A program made the position numbers and the translations under genes. From assembly GCF_900168165.1 (NCBI RefSeq), contig NZ_FUYV01000020.1, forward strand, positions 1 through 64,000: DNA of 64,000 nucleotides, given 5' to 3'. Of the stretch, positions 1 to 7,405 are shown piece after piece. The stretch's first letter is position 1; every line of letters starts with the position of its first letter. The notes under the pieces were generated by a model. It saw only the letters and a list, made by a program, of their open reading frames with translations, ran no database searches and was not told where the DNA came from. Source of the stretch: Alkalitalea saponilacus (lineage in GTDB: Bacteria; Bacteroidota; Bacteroidia; Bacteroidales; Marinilabiliaceae).

Positions 1-254
1 ATGTGCTGATTTTAGATGACTTCGGACTTCAATCCCTTGATAAACACGATCGTGAAACACTTATGGATATAATAGATGACCGATACAACCAGAAAACTAC
101 AATAGTGTCATCACAAATACCAGTATCCACTTGGTATGACATTATTGGGGAAGGAACAATTGCTGATGCAATACTCGACCGACTGGTAAACTCTTCCCAT
201 CGAATCGACTTAAATGGACCGTCATTAAGAAACGATATTTTGAAAGCAGAATAA
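1..254 (+). CDS. istB: IstB-like ATPase of an IS21-type element, C-terminal part
   Basis: This is the 3' end of a gene that begins before the window; the first whole codon is at position 3 and about 83 residues remain. The tail opens with LILDDFG, the Walker B strand of IstB/DnaC-type AAA+ ATPases, followed by TIVSSQIP (sensor I region) and an ADAILDRL segment typical of IstB C-termini. IstB is the ATP-dependent helper of the IS21 transposase IstA and acts in the cytoplasm on the target DNA. The two direct repeats just downstream fit the end of an IS21 element. The IstA gene should lie to the left, outside the window. Whether the element is intact cannot be judged here. Confidence 0.85.
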   Translation, partial: VLILDDFGLQSLDKHDRETLMDIIDDRYNQKTTIVSSQIPVSTWYDIIGEGTIADAILDRLVNSSHRIDLNGPSLRNDILKAE

Positions 255-287
255 CATTTTTTTTATAATATTGCATGATCTCTCAGA

Positions 288-331
288 CTGGCACAGTCAG
301 ACCGAAATGCCTGGCACAGTCAGACCGAAAT
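288..331. repeat. Two terminal direct repeats of the IS21-type element
   Basis: A 21-bp unit beginning CTGGCACAGTCAG and ending CCGAAAT occurs at 288-308 and again, identical, at 311-331. IS21-family elements carry multiple repeated transposase-binding sites near their ends. The position, 33 bp after the istB stop, fits the right end of that element. The exact terminus is not clear and lies at or a little after 331. Confidence 0.7.
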
Positions 332-376
332 AGCCAGGCTATAACAGCATAATTTTTACAATTGATTTTTATCGTA

Positions 377-406
377 TTTTTTCTTTACTTTGTTGTAAAG
401 AAAAAA
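377..406. terminator. Perfect 12-bp hairpin with A/T flanks
   Basis: The arms are 377-388 and 395-406 around a 6-nt loop (TTTGTT). They begin with a T-run and end with an A-run, so the hairpin could stop transcription in either direction. It lies between the IS21 end and metK and may insulate metK from the element. The rest of the 255-555 gap shows nothing else. Confidence 0.5.
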
Positions 407-555
407 GTGGAGGGATTTGGCTGATTGCAACCACTCAAAAAAAATGCTAAAACGCAGTTTTTTGGCTATTCAATTTCCATTTCCCGTTAAAATTAAGTTC
501 AACTTTTGTGTGTGCCGCTTGTTATGCTTGGTACAGACGCTAATTTCTATGTTTT

Positions 556-1803
556 ATGGGATATTTATTCACTTCAGAGTCGGTTTCAGAGGGGCATCCC
601 GATAAAGTGGCCGATCAAATTTCAGATGCACTTTTAGATGAATTTCTACGACAGGATCCAAATTCAAGGGTTGCCTGCGAAACTTTGGTAACTACCGGTT
701 TAGTGGTACTCAGTGGAGAGGTTAAAACCACCGGTTATGTACCGGTTCAGCAAATTGCGCGAAATGTCATTGAGCGAATCGGTTATACTAAAGCAGAGTA
801 TATGTTCGATTCCGGTTCATGTGGTGTTATATCTGCCATCCATGAGCAGTCGGAGGACATCAACCGGGGCGTAGATCGCGAAAGCGAAGAGACCCAGGGA
901 GCCGGTGACCAGGGGATGATGTTTGGATATGCCTGTCGGGATACCGAAGAGTTTATGCCATTGCCACTGCATTTGTCGCATCTGTTGTTGCAAGAGTTGG
1001 CTGCCATTCGTCGCGAAGGAAAAGAGATGACCTATCTGCGTCCCGACTCCAAATCGCAGGTTACGCTTGAGTATGACGATAACAGCCAGCCCATCAAGGT
1101 TCACACCATCGTGGTTTCTACTCAGCACGATGCTTTTGATGAAGACGAAGCCATGCTTAAAAAAATTAAGGAAGATGTGCAAAACATTCTTATTCCAAGG
1201 GTCAAAAAAGTTCTAAATTCCAATATTGCCGGACTTTTCGATAACTTCATATTGCATGTAAACCCTACCGGGAAATTTGTAATTGGCGGTCCCCATGGCG
1301 ATACCGGCCTTACCGGACGGAAAATCATTGTGGATACTTATGGTGGTAAAGGAGCTCACGGGGGAGGTGCATTTTCAGGAAAAGACAGCTCTAAAGTTGA
1401 CCGTTCAGCTGCTTACGCTGCTCGTCATATTGCAAAAAACATGGTGGCTGCAGGCGTGGCCGATGAGGTGCTTGTTCAGTTGGCTTATGCAATTGGTGTA
1501 GCCGATCCCGTTGGTGTGTATGTAAATACTTACGGCACCTCCAATGTAAATCTGTCTGATGGGGAGATCGCCAAAAAAATCGAAAAACTTTTCGATTTGC
1601 GTCCCGGAATCATCATACGTCGCCTTGGACTTAAAAACCCTATTTTTGAGCCTACTGCAGCCTATGGCCACATGGGGCGTTCGCCATACAAGCAGAAAGT
1701 TAAAGTTTTTGATAACGGAAATGAGACCGAGAAGGAAGTTGAATTCTTTACTTGGGAGAAGCTCGATTATGTTGAAGCCATCCAAAAGGAGTTTGGACTT
1801 TAA
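556..1803 (+). CDS. metK: S-adenosylmethionine synthetase
   Basis: Cytoplasmic enzyme making S-adenosylmethionine from methionine and ATP. The 415 residues are a usual length for MetK. The N-terminus [20 protein letters not shown] carries the GHPDK nucleotide-binding motif at residues 13-17. The GAGDQG signature is at 115-120 and the glycine-rich GGGAFSGKD loop at about 270-278. The start at 556 is chosen because the family begins a few residues before [13 protein letters not shown]; no Shine-Dalgarno sequence is visible. It appears to be a single gene, with 68 nt before the next start. I looked for a SAM riboswitch upstream and saw none. The identification is very secure. Confidence 0.98.
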   Translation: MGYLFTSESVSEGHPDKVADQISDALLDEFLRQDPNSRVACETLVTTGLVVLSGEVKTTGYVPVQQIARNVIERIGYTKAEYMFDSGSCGVISAIHEQSEDINRGVDRESEETQGAGDQGMMFGYACRDTEEFMPLPLHLSHLLLQELAAIRREGKEMTYLRPDSKSQVTLEYDDNSQPIKVHTIVVSTQHDAFDEDEAMLKKIKEDVQNILIPRVKKVLNSNIAGLFDNFILHVNPTGKFVIGGPHGDTGLTGRKIIVDTYGGKGAHGGGAFSGKDSSKVDRSAAYAARHIAKNMVAAGVADEVLVQLAYAIGVADPVGVYVNTYGTSNVNLSDGEIAKKIEKLFDLRPGIIIRRLGLKNPIFEPTAAYGHMGRSPYKQKVKVFDNGNETEKEVEFFTWEKLDYVEAIQKEFGL

Positions 1804-1871
1804 TTGTTAAGCGCAAAATCTCGGAAAACAGATAAAATTTCATTTATTTTACAACCTGATTCCCGTAGTTT

Positions 1872-2915
1872 ATGAAGCACCTTATACTCACGGTGGATTA
1901 TGAACTGTTTTTTGGTTCTGATCCTGGTACTGTGGAGAACTGTATGATACGCCCTGTCAGGCATCTGATGGAGGTGCTTGACGACTATGGGTATAAGATG
2001 ACCGTTTTTTGGGATGTTTTGCATTTCTATCGGTTGAAGCAGTTGGAAGATCAGGTTGACTCTCTTCGTCTTGAGCGGGAAATGATAGAAAAGCAAATCC
2101 GGCTTTTGATAAAAAATGGGCATGATGTGCAAATGCACATTCATCCCCATTGGCTGGATACCAGGTGGGAAAACAACAGGTGGCATTTTTCATACATGCG
2201 GTTCTCCATTCACAAGTTGTGGGACGGTTGGGAACTGAACAACATTGAAACCATACCGGGATGCATCACCATCTGCAAAAATCTGATTGAAGAAATTTGC
2301 AAAAAGGAGAATCCAGGATATAAAGTAAGAGCGATAAGAGCAGGTGGGTACAGGATTGAACCATTTGAAAGATTAAAAGAGGCATTGAAACATAACAACA
2401 TTAGGGTTGATGCATCAGCCGCTTATGGGATGAAGAGTTTTAATCCGGCTTATCCGTTTGATTTTAGGATGATGCCACCGTTTTTACATTACCGTTTTAA
2501 CACCTCCGTGTTGAAACAGGAGCATGACGGCTTCTTCTGGGAATTTCCAAAGGAGAGCATCAAAGTACCGGTTTATATCCGGATGATGTTTTGGTTTTTG
2601 CGCAATATGGTGTATCCGTTTAAAAGTTGTTATGGCGACGGTACACGTCTGCGATTTACCCGAAGGGAACAGTCCGGCCACTGGATTTCAGAGCTTGGCG
2701 CCCGTTTTTATCGGCTTACACCCGAAGATATGGATAAGTATCGCTGGTCGTGGCTGGTTAAGAAATCAAGGCGCAACGGGATGGTTGTTCTGCATTCAAA
2801 AAACATGGGACCCTTTACAATGGAGATGTTGAAGGACTCTTTGTCCAAAAAGGAGGTTGCTTTTCATTCCCTGGCAGACAGAATTAAGGCATTAAAAGTT
2901 TACGACGATTTATGA
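1872..2915 (+). CDS. NodB-fold polysaccharide deacetylase-like protein (WbmS-like)
   Basis: A 347-residue protein resembling the distant polysaccharide-deacetylase family that includes WbmS-like proteins of surface-polysaccharide clusters. The N-terminus has an LTVDYE motif where CE4 enzymes carry the metal-binding DD pair, and an HIHPHW motif at about residues 97-102 that could bind metal. There is no signal peptide, so it is probably cytoplasmic. Its TGA stop overlaps the next gene's ATG (ATGA), so it is co-translated with the sugar aminotransferase. That suggests a role in making or modifying a surface glycan. The substrate is unknown; the fold assignment is moderately sure and enzymatic activity is inference. 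Confidence 0.6.
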   Translation: MKHLILTVDYELFFGSDPGTVENCMIRPVRHLMEVLDDYGYKMTVFWDVLHFYRLKQLEDQVDSLRLEREMIEKQIRLLIKNGHDVQMHIHPHWLDTRWENNRWHFSYMRFSIHKLWDGWELNNIETIPGCITICKNLIEEICKKENPGYKVRAIRAGGYRIEPFERLKEALKHNNIRVDASAAYGMKSFNPAYPFDFRMMPPFLHYRFNTSVLKQEHDGFFWEFPKESIKVPVYIRMMFWFLRNMVYPFKSCYGDGTRLRFTRREQSGHWISELGARFYRLTPEDMDKYRWSWLVKKSRRNGMVVLHSKNMGPFTMEMLKDSLSKKEVAFHSLADRIKALKVYDDL

Positions 2916-4051
2916 GTAAAATAGAGATGGTAGATTTGCGGTCGCAGTACCATAAATACAAAGGCGAAATTGACGCAGCGGTTATGCAGGCCATGGACGA
3001 CTGCCAGTACATCGGTGGTCCGGAGGTTGGGCAGTTTGCCTCCAACCTGGCCGACTATTTATCCGTTGAACACGTCATTCCCTGTGCCAATGGAACCGAT
3101 GCCTTGCAGTTGGCTCTTATGGCACTTGATTTGAATCCGGGCGACGAGGTCATTACCTCTCCATTTACCTTTGTAGCCACCGCTGAGGTAATCGCTCTTC
3201 TCGGTTTAAAACCTGTTTTTGTTGATGTAGAAATTGGCACTTATAATATTGATGTATCAAAAATTGCAGATGCCATTACTGAAAAAACCAAAGTAATTCT
3301 CCCTGTGCATCTGTTTGGGCAGGCTGCGTCCATGGAGGCCATCATGAATTTGGCCGATGAGCATGGTTTATACGTGGTGGAAGATATCGCTCAATCATTG
3401 GGTGCGGAGGTGTATTTTAAGGGAGATAATCGTCAGGCAGGAACTGTAGGTCACATTGGCTGTACATCCTTTTTCCCTTCAAAGAATTTGGGATGCTTTG
3501 GCGATGGTGGCGCATGCTTCACCAATAATGCAGGGTTGGCTGCTAAAATGAAAATGATTTCATCGCATGGGTCACGCAAGCGTTATTTTTATGATATTAC
3601 AGGCATCAACTCACGCCTTGATACGCTGCAGGCCGCCATACTAAAAGTAAAGCTACCCTATTTAAAGGACTTTATCCGGACACGTCAAAACGTGGCCGGA
3701 ATTTATGATGCGCTTTTGATGCATCTTAAAGATATATCAGTCCCTGAAAGAGCTGTCGATTCGAGCCATACATTTAATCAATATACCATTAGAGTCAAAA
3801 ACGGACAGCGGGATGCTCTTAAAACATATCTTCAGGAGAATGGTATTCCATCCAGGATTTATTATCCGCTCTCATTGCATCAACAAAAGGCCTTTGAAGC
3901 CTTTTGTCCCGGAATTCTTCTGCCTGTGGCAGAACAACTATGCAAGGAAGTACTATCTTTACCCATTCATACCGAAATGAAAAAAGAAGAAGCCGAACTG
4001 GTTGGTAAATCAATTATCGCCTTCTTTGAAAAAACAAAACATAAACCATAA
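2912..4051 (+). CDS. PLP-dependent sugar aminotransferase, WbpE-like (DegT/DnrJ/EryC1/StrS)
   Basis: A 379-residue sugar aminotransferase. The best match in memory is WbpE/WlbC, which converts UDP-2-acetamido-3-keto-glucuronic acid to the 3-amino sugar with glutamate as donor. Visible signatures are CANGTDAL at 58-65, SPFTFVATAE around 83-92, the PLP-contacting EDIAQSLGA at 157-165 and the Schiff-base lysine K191 in FFPSKNLGCFGDGG. It is cytoplasmic. It overlaps the upstream gene by 4 nt and is followed by an acetyltransferase and a dehydrogenase of the same pathway. The family is certain; the exact substrate follows from the neighbours. Confidence 0.9.
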   Translation: MSKIEMVDLRSQYHKYKGEIDAAVMQAMDDCQYIGGPEVGQFASNLADYLSVEHVIPCANGTDALQLALMALDLNPGDEVITSPFTFVATAEVIALLGLKPVFVDVEIGTYNIDVSKIADAITEKTKVILPVHLFGQAASMEAIMNLADEHGLYVVEDIAQSLGAEVYFKGDNRQAGTVGHIGCTSFFPSKNLGCFGDGGACFTNNAGLAAKMKMISSHGSRKRYFYDITGINSRLDTLQAAILKVKLPYLKDFIRTRQNVAGIYDALLMHLKDISVPERAVDSSHTFNQYTIRVKNGQRDALKTYLQENGIPSRIYYPLSLHQQKAFEAFCPGILLPVAEQLCKEVLSLPIHTEMKKEEAELVGKSIIAFFEKTKHKP

Positions 4052-4080
4052 ACCCTCAACCCTTAACTTAAAACATAACA
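4046..4080. repeat. Short phased heptanucleotide array
   Basis: Starting in the last codons of the aminotransferase gene, five consecutive 7-nt units run from 4046 to 4080. The first four begin with C and end AA (for example CCATAAA, CCCTCAA); the fifth ends CA. The same phase rule holds in the longer array at 4706-4789 and in the array at 40665-40741. It codes for nothing obvious beyond the stop codon. Confidence 0.6.
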
Positions 4081-4096
4081 AATCAATCACATCAGC

Positions 4097-4705
4097 ATGT
4101 CACAAAAAAATGACAACATCATGATTCACGAATCGGCCATTGTGGACGAGGGGTGTGAAGTTGGCTCAGGCAGTAAAATATGGCACTTTTGTCATTTGAT
4201 TACTGGTTGCAAAATCGGAGAGGGATGCAGCCTTGGTCAGAATGTAATGGTTGCCAAAGGCGTTGTTTTGGGTAATAATGTAAAAGTTCAAAACAATGTT
4301 TCGTTGTACGAAGGAGTTGTCTGCGAAGATGATGTTTTTATTGGCCCATCAGCTGTATTTACCAATGTCATCAATCCCAGAAGTGCCATCAGCAGAAAAA
4401 ATGCCTACAAAAAAACCATCGTTCGAAAAGGAGTGACCATTGGAGCCAATGCAACCATAGTATGCGGTGTAGAAATTGGAGCATTTGCATTTGTCGGAGC
4501 AGGAGCTGTGGTTACCAGCAATGTTCAGCCATACAGCCTTGTATTGGGCACACCTGCGCGTCATTCCGGATGGATGAGCGAATATGGTCACCGCCTCAGA
4601 TTTAAACCCGACGGATTGGCTGAATGTCCCGAAAGTGGAGATATTTATATTTTCTCCGGCGGAAAAGTGGTCAAAATTGTCGCCAAAGACGACACTTCAA
4701 GTTAA
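4097..4705 (+). CDS. Hexapeptide-repeat sugar N-acetyltransferase, WbpD-like
   Basis: A 202-residue left-handed beta-helix acetyltransferase. Many imperfect [LIV]-G-x4 hexads run from about residue 10 to 155 ([21 protein letters not shown] is typical of WbpD/WlbB). It likely acetylates the 3-amino group of UDP-2-acetamido-3-amino-2,3-dideoxy-glucuronic acid with acetyl-CoA, directly after the WbpE-type step. The family acts as a cytoplasmic trimer. An [20 protein letters not shown] segment ends the helix domain. The gaps on both sides are filled with heptanucleotide arrays. Family assignment is strong; the substrate is by context. Confidence 0.88.
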   Translation: MSQKNDNIMIHESAIVDEGCEVGSGSKIWHFCHLITGCKIGEGCSLGQNVMVAKGVVLGNNVKVQNNVSLYEGVVCEDDVFIGPSAVFTNVINPRSAISRKNAYKKTIVRKGVTIGANATIVCGVEIGAFAFVGAGAVVTSNVQPYSLVLGTPARHSGWMSEYGHRLRFKPDGLAECPESGDIYIFSGGKVVKIVAKDDTSS

Positions 4706-4789
4706 CTTAAAACTTAAAACTCTGAACAATCAACCATAAACTCTCAACTCTCAACTCTCAACTCACAACCATCAACTCAAAATCGCAAA
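4706..4789. repeat. Phased array of twelve degenerate heptanucleotides
   Basis: Immediately after the stop codon of the acetyltransferase the sequence splits into 12 consecutive 7-nt units with no slip in phase. Eleven of the twelve begin with C (one begins with T) and all end AA. Three adjacent units are exactly CTCTCAA; others drift (CTTAAAA, CCATCAA). The array fills almost the whole 96-nt gap before the next start codon. Heptanucleotide short tandem repeats are known from other bacterial phyla, but the function here is unknown. Confidence 0.75.
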
Positions 4790-4801
4790 ATAGAGAAACG
4801 A

Positions 4802-5830
4802 ATGCATAAACCAATAAAATTTGCCGTTATAGGCCTTGGACACATCGGGAAGCGACACGCTGCCATGATAAAAGGAAATCCCAATGCGAGTCTTGTAGCG
4901 GTGTGTGATGTATTGGATGCCAATGATACCGGCTTTAATGATCCTGAAACTCCTTACTACAAATCTATTTCAGAGCTGTTGGATAATGAACTTGAAGTAG
5001 ATGTGGTAAATATCTGTACACCTAACGGATTTCATGCTTCTCAAACTCTGGAAGCATTGGAGGCACGTAAACACGTTGTGGTTGAAAAACCAATGGCTTT
5101 GTCTAAGCAAGATGCCGAACAGGTAATTTTTAAGGCACTACAGGTATCGCGACAGGTTTTTACCGTTATGCAGAATCGTTATTCACCACCGGTGAAATGG
5201 TTGCGCCAGATTATCCAGGAGGAGCGTTTGGGGAAAATATTCATGGTTCAGATGAACTGTTTTTGGAATAGGGACGATCGTTACTATAAACCCGGGGGAT
5301 GGCATGGAACTGCCGATTTGGACGGAGGGGTTCTTTTTACCCAGTTCAGCCATTTTATGGATATTATGTATTGGTTGTTTGGTGATATCTGCAACATAAA
5401 AGGAAATTTTGGAAATTTTGCGCATCGTCATTCCACCAAGTTCGAAGATGCCGGAAGCGTTGTATTTAAGTTTGTTAACGGCGGTATGGGGAGCATCAAC
5501 TACTCCACAGCGGTATGGGATCGCAACCTGGAGAGCAGCATCACCATTATTGGCGAAAGAGGAACGGTAAAAATAGCCGGTCAATATATGGATGATGTAT
5601 CGTGTTGTCACATTCAGGATTATGAAATGCCTGAATTGGAGCCGGTAAATCCGCCCAATGATTATGGTGGATATAAAGGATCTGCATCTAACCACGCAGC
5701 CGTAATCGAAAACGTTGTAGAAACCCTCAACGGAAATACCGAAGTGGCCACCAATGCCCTGGAAGGGATGAAGATTGTAGATATTATTGAAAGAATTTAT
5801 CAGGTTCGAGGTCCGGGTGAAGAGATATAA
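4802..5830 (+). CDS. Gfo/Idh/MocA-family NAD-dependent sugar dehydrogenase, WbpB-like
   Basis: A 342-residue oxidoreductase. A Rossmann motif, GLGHIGKRHA, sits near the N-terminus, and the catalytic-lysine motif EKPMAL is at about residue 97. The C-terminal half carries GGVLFTQFSHFMD, typical of WbpB/WlbA, which oxidise UDP-N-acetylglucosaminuronic acid at C3. It therefore supplies the 3-keto substrate of the WbpE-like aminotransferase. In this order the genes would give UDP-2,3-diacetamido-2,3-dideoxy-glucuronic acid, a rare surface-polysaccharide sugar. A WbpA-type UDP-GlcNAc 6-dehydrogenase is not in the window. Cytoplasmic; family certain, substrate by context. Confidence 0.88.
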   Translation: MHKPIKFAVIGLGHIGKRHAAMIKGNPNASLVAVCDVLDANDTGFNDPETPYYKSISELLDNELEVDVVNICTPNGFHASQTLEALEARKHVVVEKPMALSKQDAEQVIFKALQVSRQVFTVMQNRYSPPVKWLRQIIQEERLGKIFMVQMNCFWNRDDRYYKPGGWHGTADLDGGVLFTQFSHFMDIMYWLFGDICNIKGNFGNFAHRHSTKFEDAGSVVFKFVNGGMGSINYSTAVWDRNLESSITIIGERGTVKIAGQYMDDVSCCHIQDYEMPELEPVNPPNDYGGYKGSASNHAAVIENVVETLNGNTEVATNALEGMKIVDIIERIYQVRGPGEEI

Positions 5831-5861
5831 AGTTGCAGGAACAAAAATCAGGAGAACAAAT

Positions 5862-6587
5862 TCAATAAACCTTTGTGCTGAATTGTTTCATTTCGGCAGC
5901 TAAAATTTTTGCTTGTCCAGCGGTCACCTGATCCATTAAGTTCCAGAATCCTGATCCGTGGTTTTTCTCAATGGTATGGCACAGTTCGTGTAAAATTACG
6001 TAGTCGATAAGGTGATCCGGGAGTCGCATCAAATGCAGGTTCAGATTGATGTTGTTTACTCCGGAACAGCTTCCCCATCGGCTTTTTAGATTCTTAATAA
6101 ACAGGTGATTATAGGAGAATTGATGTTTGGCTGCGAAATGATGTACCCGGGCAGGCAATACTCTTTTCGCTTCCATTCGCAAAGCTTCCTCAATACCAAA
6201 ACGTATGGCTTCCTGAACCGGCTCCGATGTGACGTCTATATGATACGGATACCACACATTTAAAATACCCCGGTTTAGTTTAAGACGTACATCCTCCCTT
6301 TGTGCCTTTTCAATTTTAAGGGAAAATGATCTGGTTTTGAAAGTGGTGTTTTCATTAAATATCGTGAAGTTTCCTTCATGTTCAGCCATTTTTTCCATGG
6401 ATTTTAAAATCCATGGCTTTTTTTCACTCACAAAGGCCATGGCGTTTTTTATGGAATATCCAGGCGGGAAAAGTACCGACACTCCCTGCAATGGCTTTAT
6501 TCTGATTGATAGCCGCTTGCATCGCCTGTCAGCCTGAAAGCTGACATTTCCAATTTGGTCAAAGTGGATGATGGTTGGCTGAGTCAT
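5862..6587 (-). CDS. YgjP-like zinc metallopeptidase-domain protein
   Basis: A 241-residue protein of the YgjP/DUF45 family. The zinc-binding HELCH is at residues 200-204 with a third ligand candidate, H210, in EKNHGSGFW. The family marker SRWGSCS is at 169-175. There is no signal peptide, so it is cytoplasmic. DUF45 proteins resemble the WLM/SprT metalloproteases; some are encoded beside restriction systems, but nothing of that kind is adjacent here. It lies convergent to the sugar operon and appears monocistronic. The fold is confident and the substrate unknown. Confidence 0.85.
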   Translation of the reverse strand: MTQPTIIHFDQIGNVSFQADRRCKRLSIRIKPLQGVSVLFPPGYSIKNAMAFVSEKKPWILKSMEKMAEHEGNFTIFNENTTFKTRSFSLKIEKAQREDVRLKLNRGILNVWYPYHIDVTSEPVQEAIRFGIEEALRMEAKRVLPARVHHFAAKHQFSYNHLFIKNLKSRWGSCSGVNNINLNLHLMRLPDHLIDYVILHELCHTIEKNHGSGFWNLMDQVTAGQAKILAAEMKQFSTKVY

Positions 6588-6762
6588 TTCTTATTTATTT
6601 TCAATGCTGCAAAAATAGGTATTTATATAATTGTATTGAGATATTTATATGAATAGGGATTGCTTTTCGAAAGAAAAGCATCATGGTTTTTGCATGTATT
6701 TATCTTTTTTATTGCATTGAATTACATCAGCGGTGTTTTACAGCAATTAATAAAACAAAAAT

Positions 6763-7206
6763 TTATAGTTTTTTCTTCAGATAAATCATATCAACAAGTT
6801 GTATTCCGTCTTCAAACATTGCATGGTCATAGTTTTCTGTAAAAAAGTTCTTGATAATATGAGACTTTTCAAATCCGCAACGTTCATAAAATGATAATAT
6901 TTTCGGCGTTTCACCTGTTCCTACAAGCATTGTTTTAAAGTTGTTGCTGTAATAGTCCGAAATAAAACTTATCAGTTTCGTAGCATATCCTTTACCCTGA
7001 TATTTTTCATATGTTGCGATATTTTTCAATTCGCAGTAATCTTTATCTATTTCTACTACAACACAAACAGTTTTTAAGTCTTCATCGTATAATGCGAACA
7101 TATCGCCACTTTCCAGATATCTGTCAATCATATCCTCTTGCTCGTCAGCCAATAGCAATAAATCCAGGTATTGCTTTTTATTATGGATAATTTTCTCAAT
7201 TTTCAT
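6763..7206 (-). CDS. GNAT-family N-acetyltransferase
   Basis: A 147-residue acetyltransferase starting [17 protein letters not shown]. The acetyl-CoA loop is visible as [10 protein letters not shown] at about residues 86-95, followed by [11 protein letters not shown], the usual C-terminal GNAT motif. The open frame runs upstream to 7365, but the extra 53 residues look unlike a GNAT N-terminus, so the ATG at 7206 is chosen. The substrate is unknown (a small amine or protein N-terminus is typical). It is transcribed toward the YgjP-like gene but separated from it by 175 nt. Slightly more AT-rich than its neighbours. Confidence 0.8.
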   Translation of the reverse strand: MKIEKIIHNKKQYLDLLLLADEQEDMIDRYLESGDMFALYDEDLKTVCVVVEIDKDYCELKNIATYEKYQGKGYATKLISFISDYYSNNFKTMLVGTGETPKILSFYERCGFEKSHIIKNFFTENYDHAMFEDGIQLVDMIYLKKKL

Positions 7207-7350
7207 TTTAAATATAACTTGATATAAGTCTAAAATATTCATGAAAATAAACAAAAAACTGAATAGTTTTAAAAAAAATGACCAACTACAATGTGCTCCA
7301 CATGCATGAGAGTATGCAAGATAACATAGTTTTACTGGTTCTGAGTGTTT

Positions 7351-7384
7351 AAAAAAGCCGGGCAATGAATTGCCCGGCTTTTTC
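7351..7384 (-). terminator. Intrinsic terminator of the TonB-dependent receptor gene
   Basis: A perfect 14-bp stem (7352-7365 with 7370-7383) around a 4-nt loop has a GCCGGGC core and a T-run when read on the minus strand. It lies 21 nt past the receptor's stop codon. It could also work on the plus strand. Confidence 0.8.
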
Positions 7385-7405
7385 TATCTGGTATCCGCTG
7401 TTATT

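Noticed and set aside
417-555. SAM riboswitch upstream of metK
   Set aside because: No SAM-I, SAM-II or SAM-III core could be recognised in the leader; the hairpin at 377-406 is a simple A/T-flanked stem.
556-1803. Several long open frames on the opposite strand of metK (for example 817-1182 and 1405-1785)
   Set aside because: They are antisense to a certain gene, carry no recognised domain and come from codon composition.
4706-4789. CRISPR array
   Set aside because: The repeat unit is 7 nt with no spacers and no cas genes are nearby.
7207-7365. Upstream extension of the GNAT gene to 7365
   Set aside because: The extra 53 residues include a hydrophobic stretch unlike the family and run into the region of the terminator hairpin.
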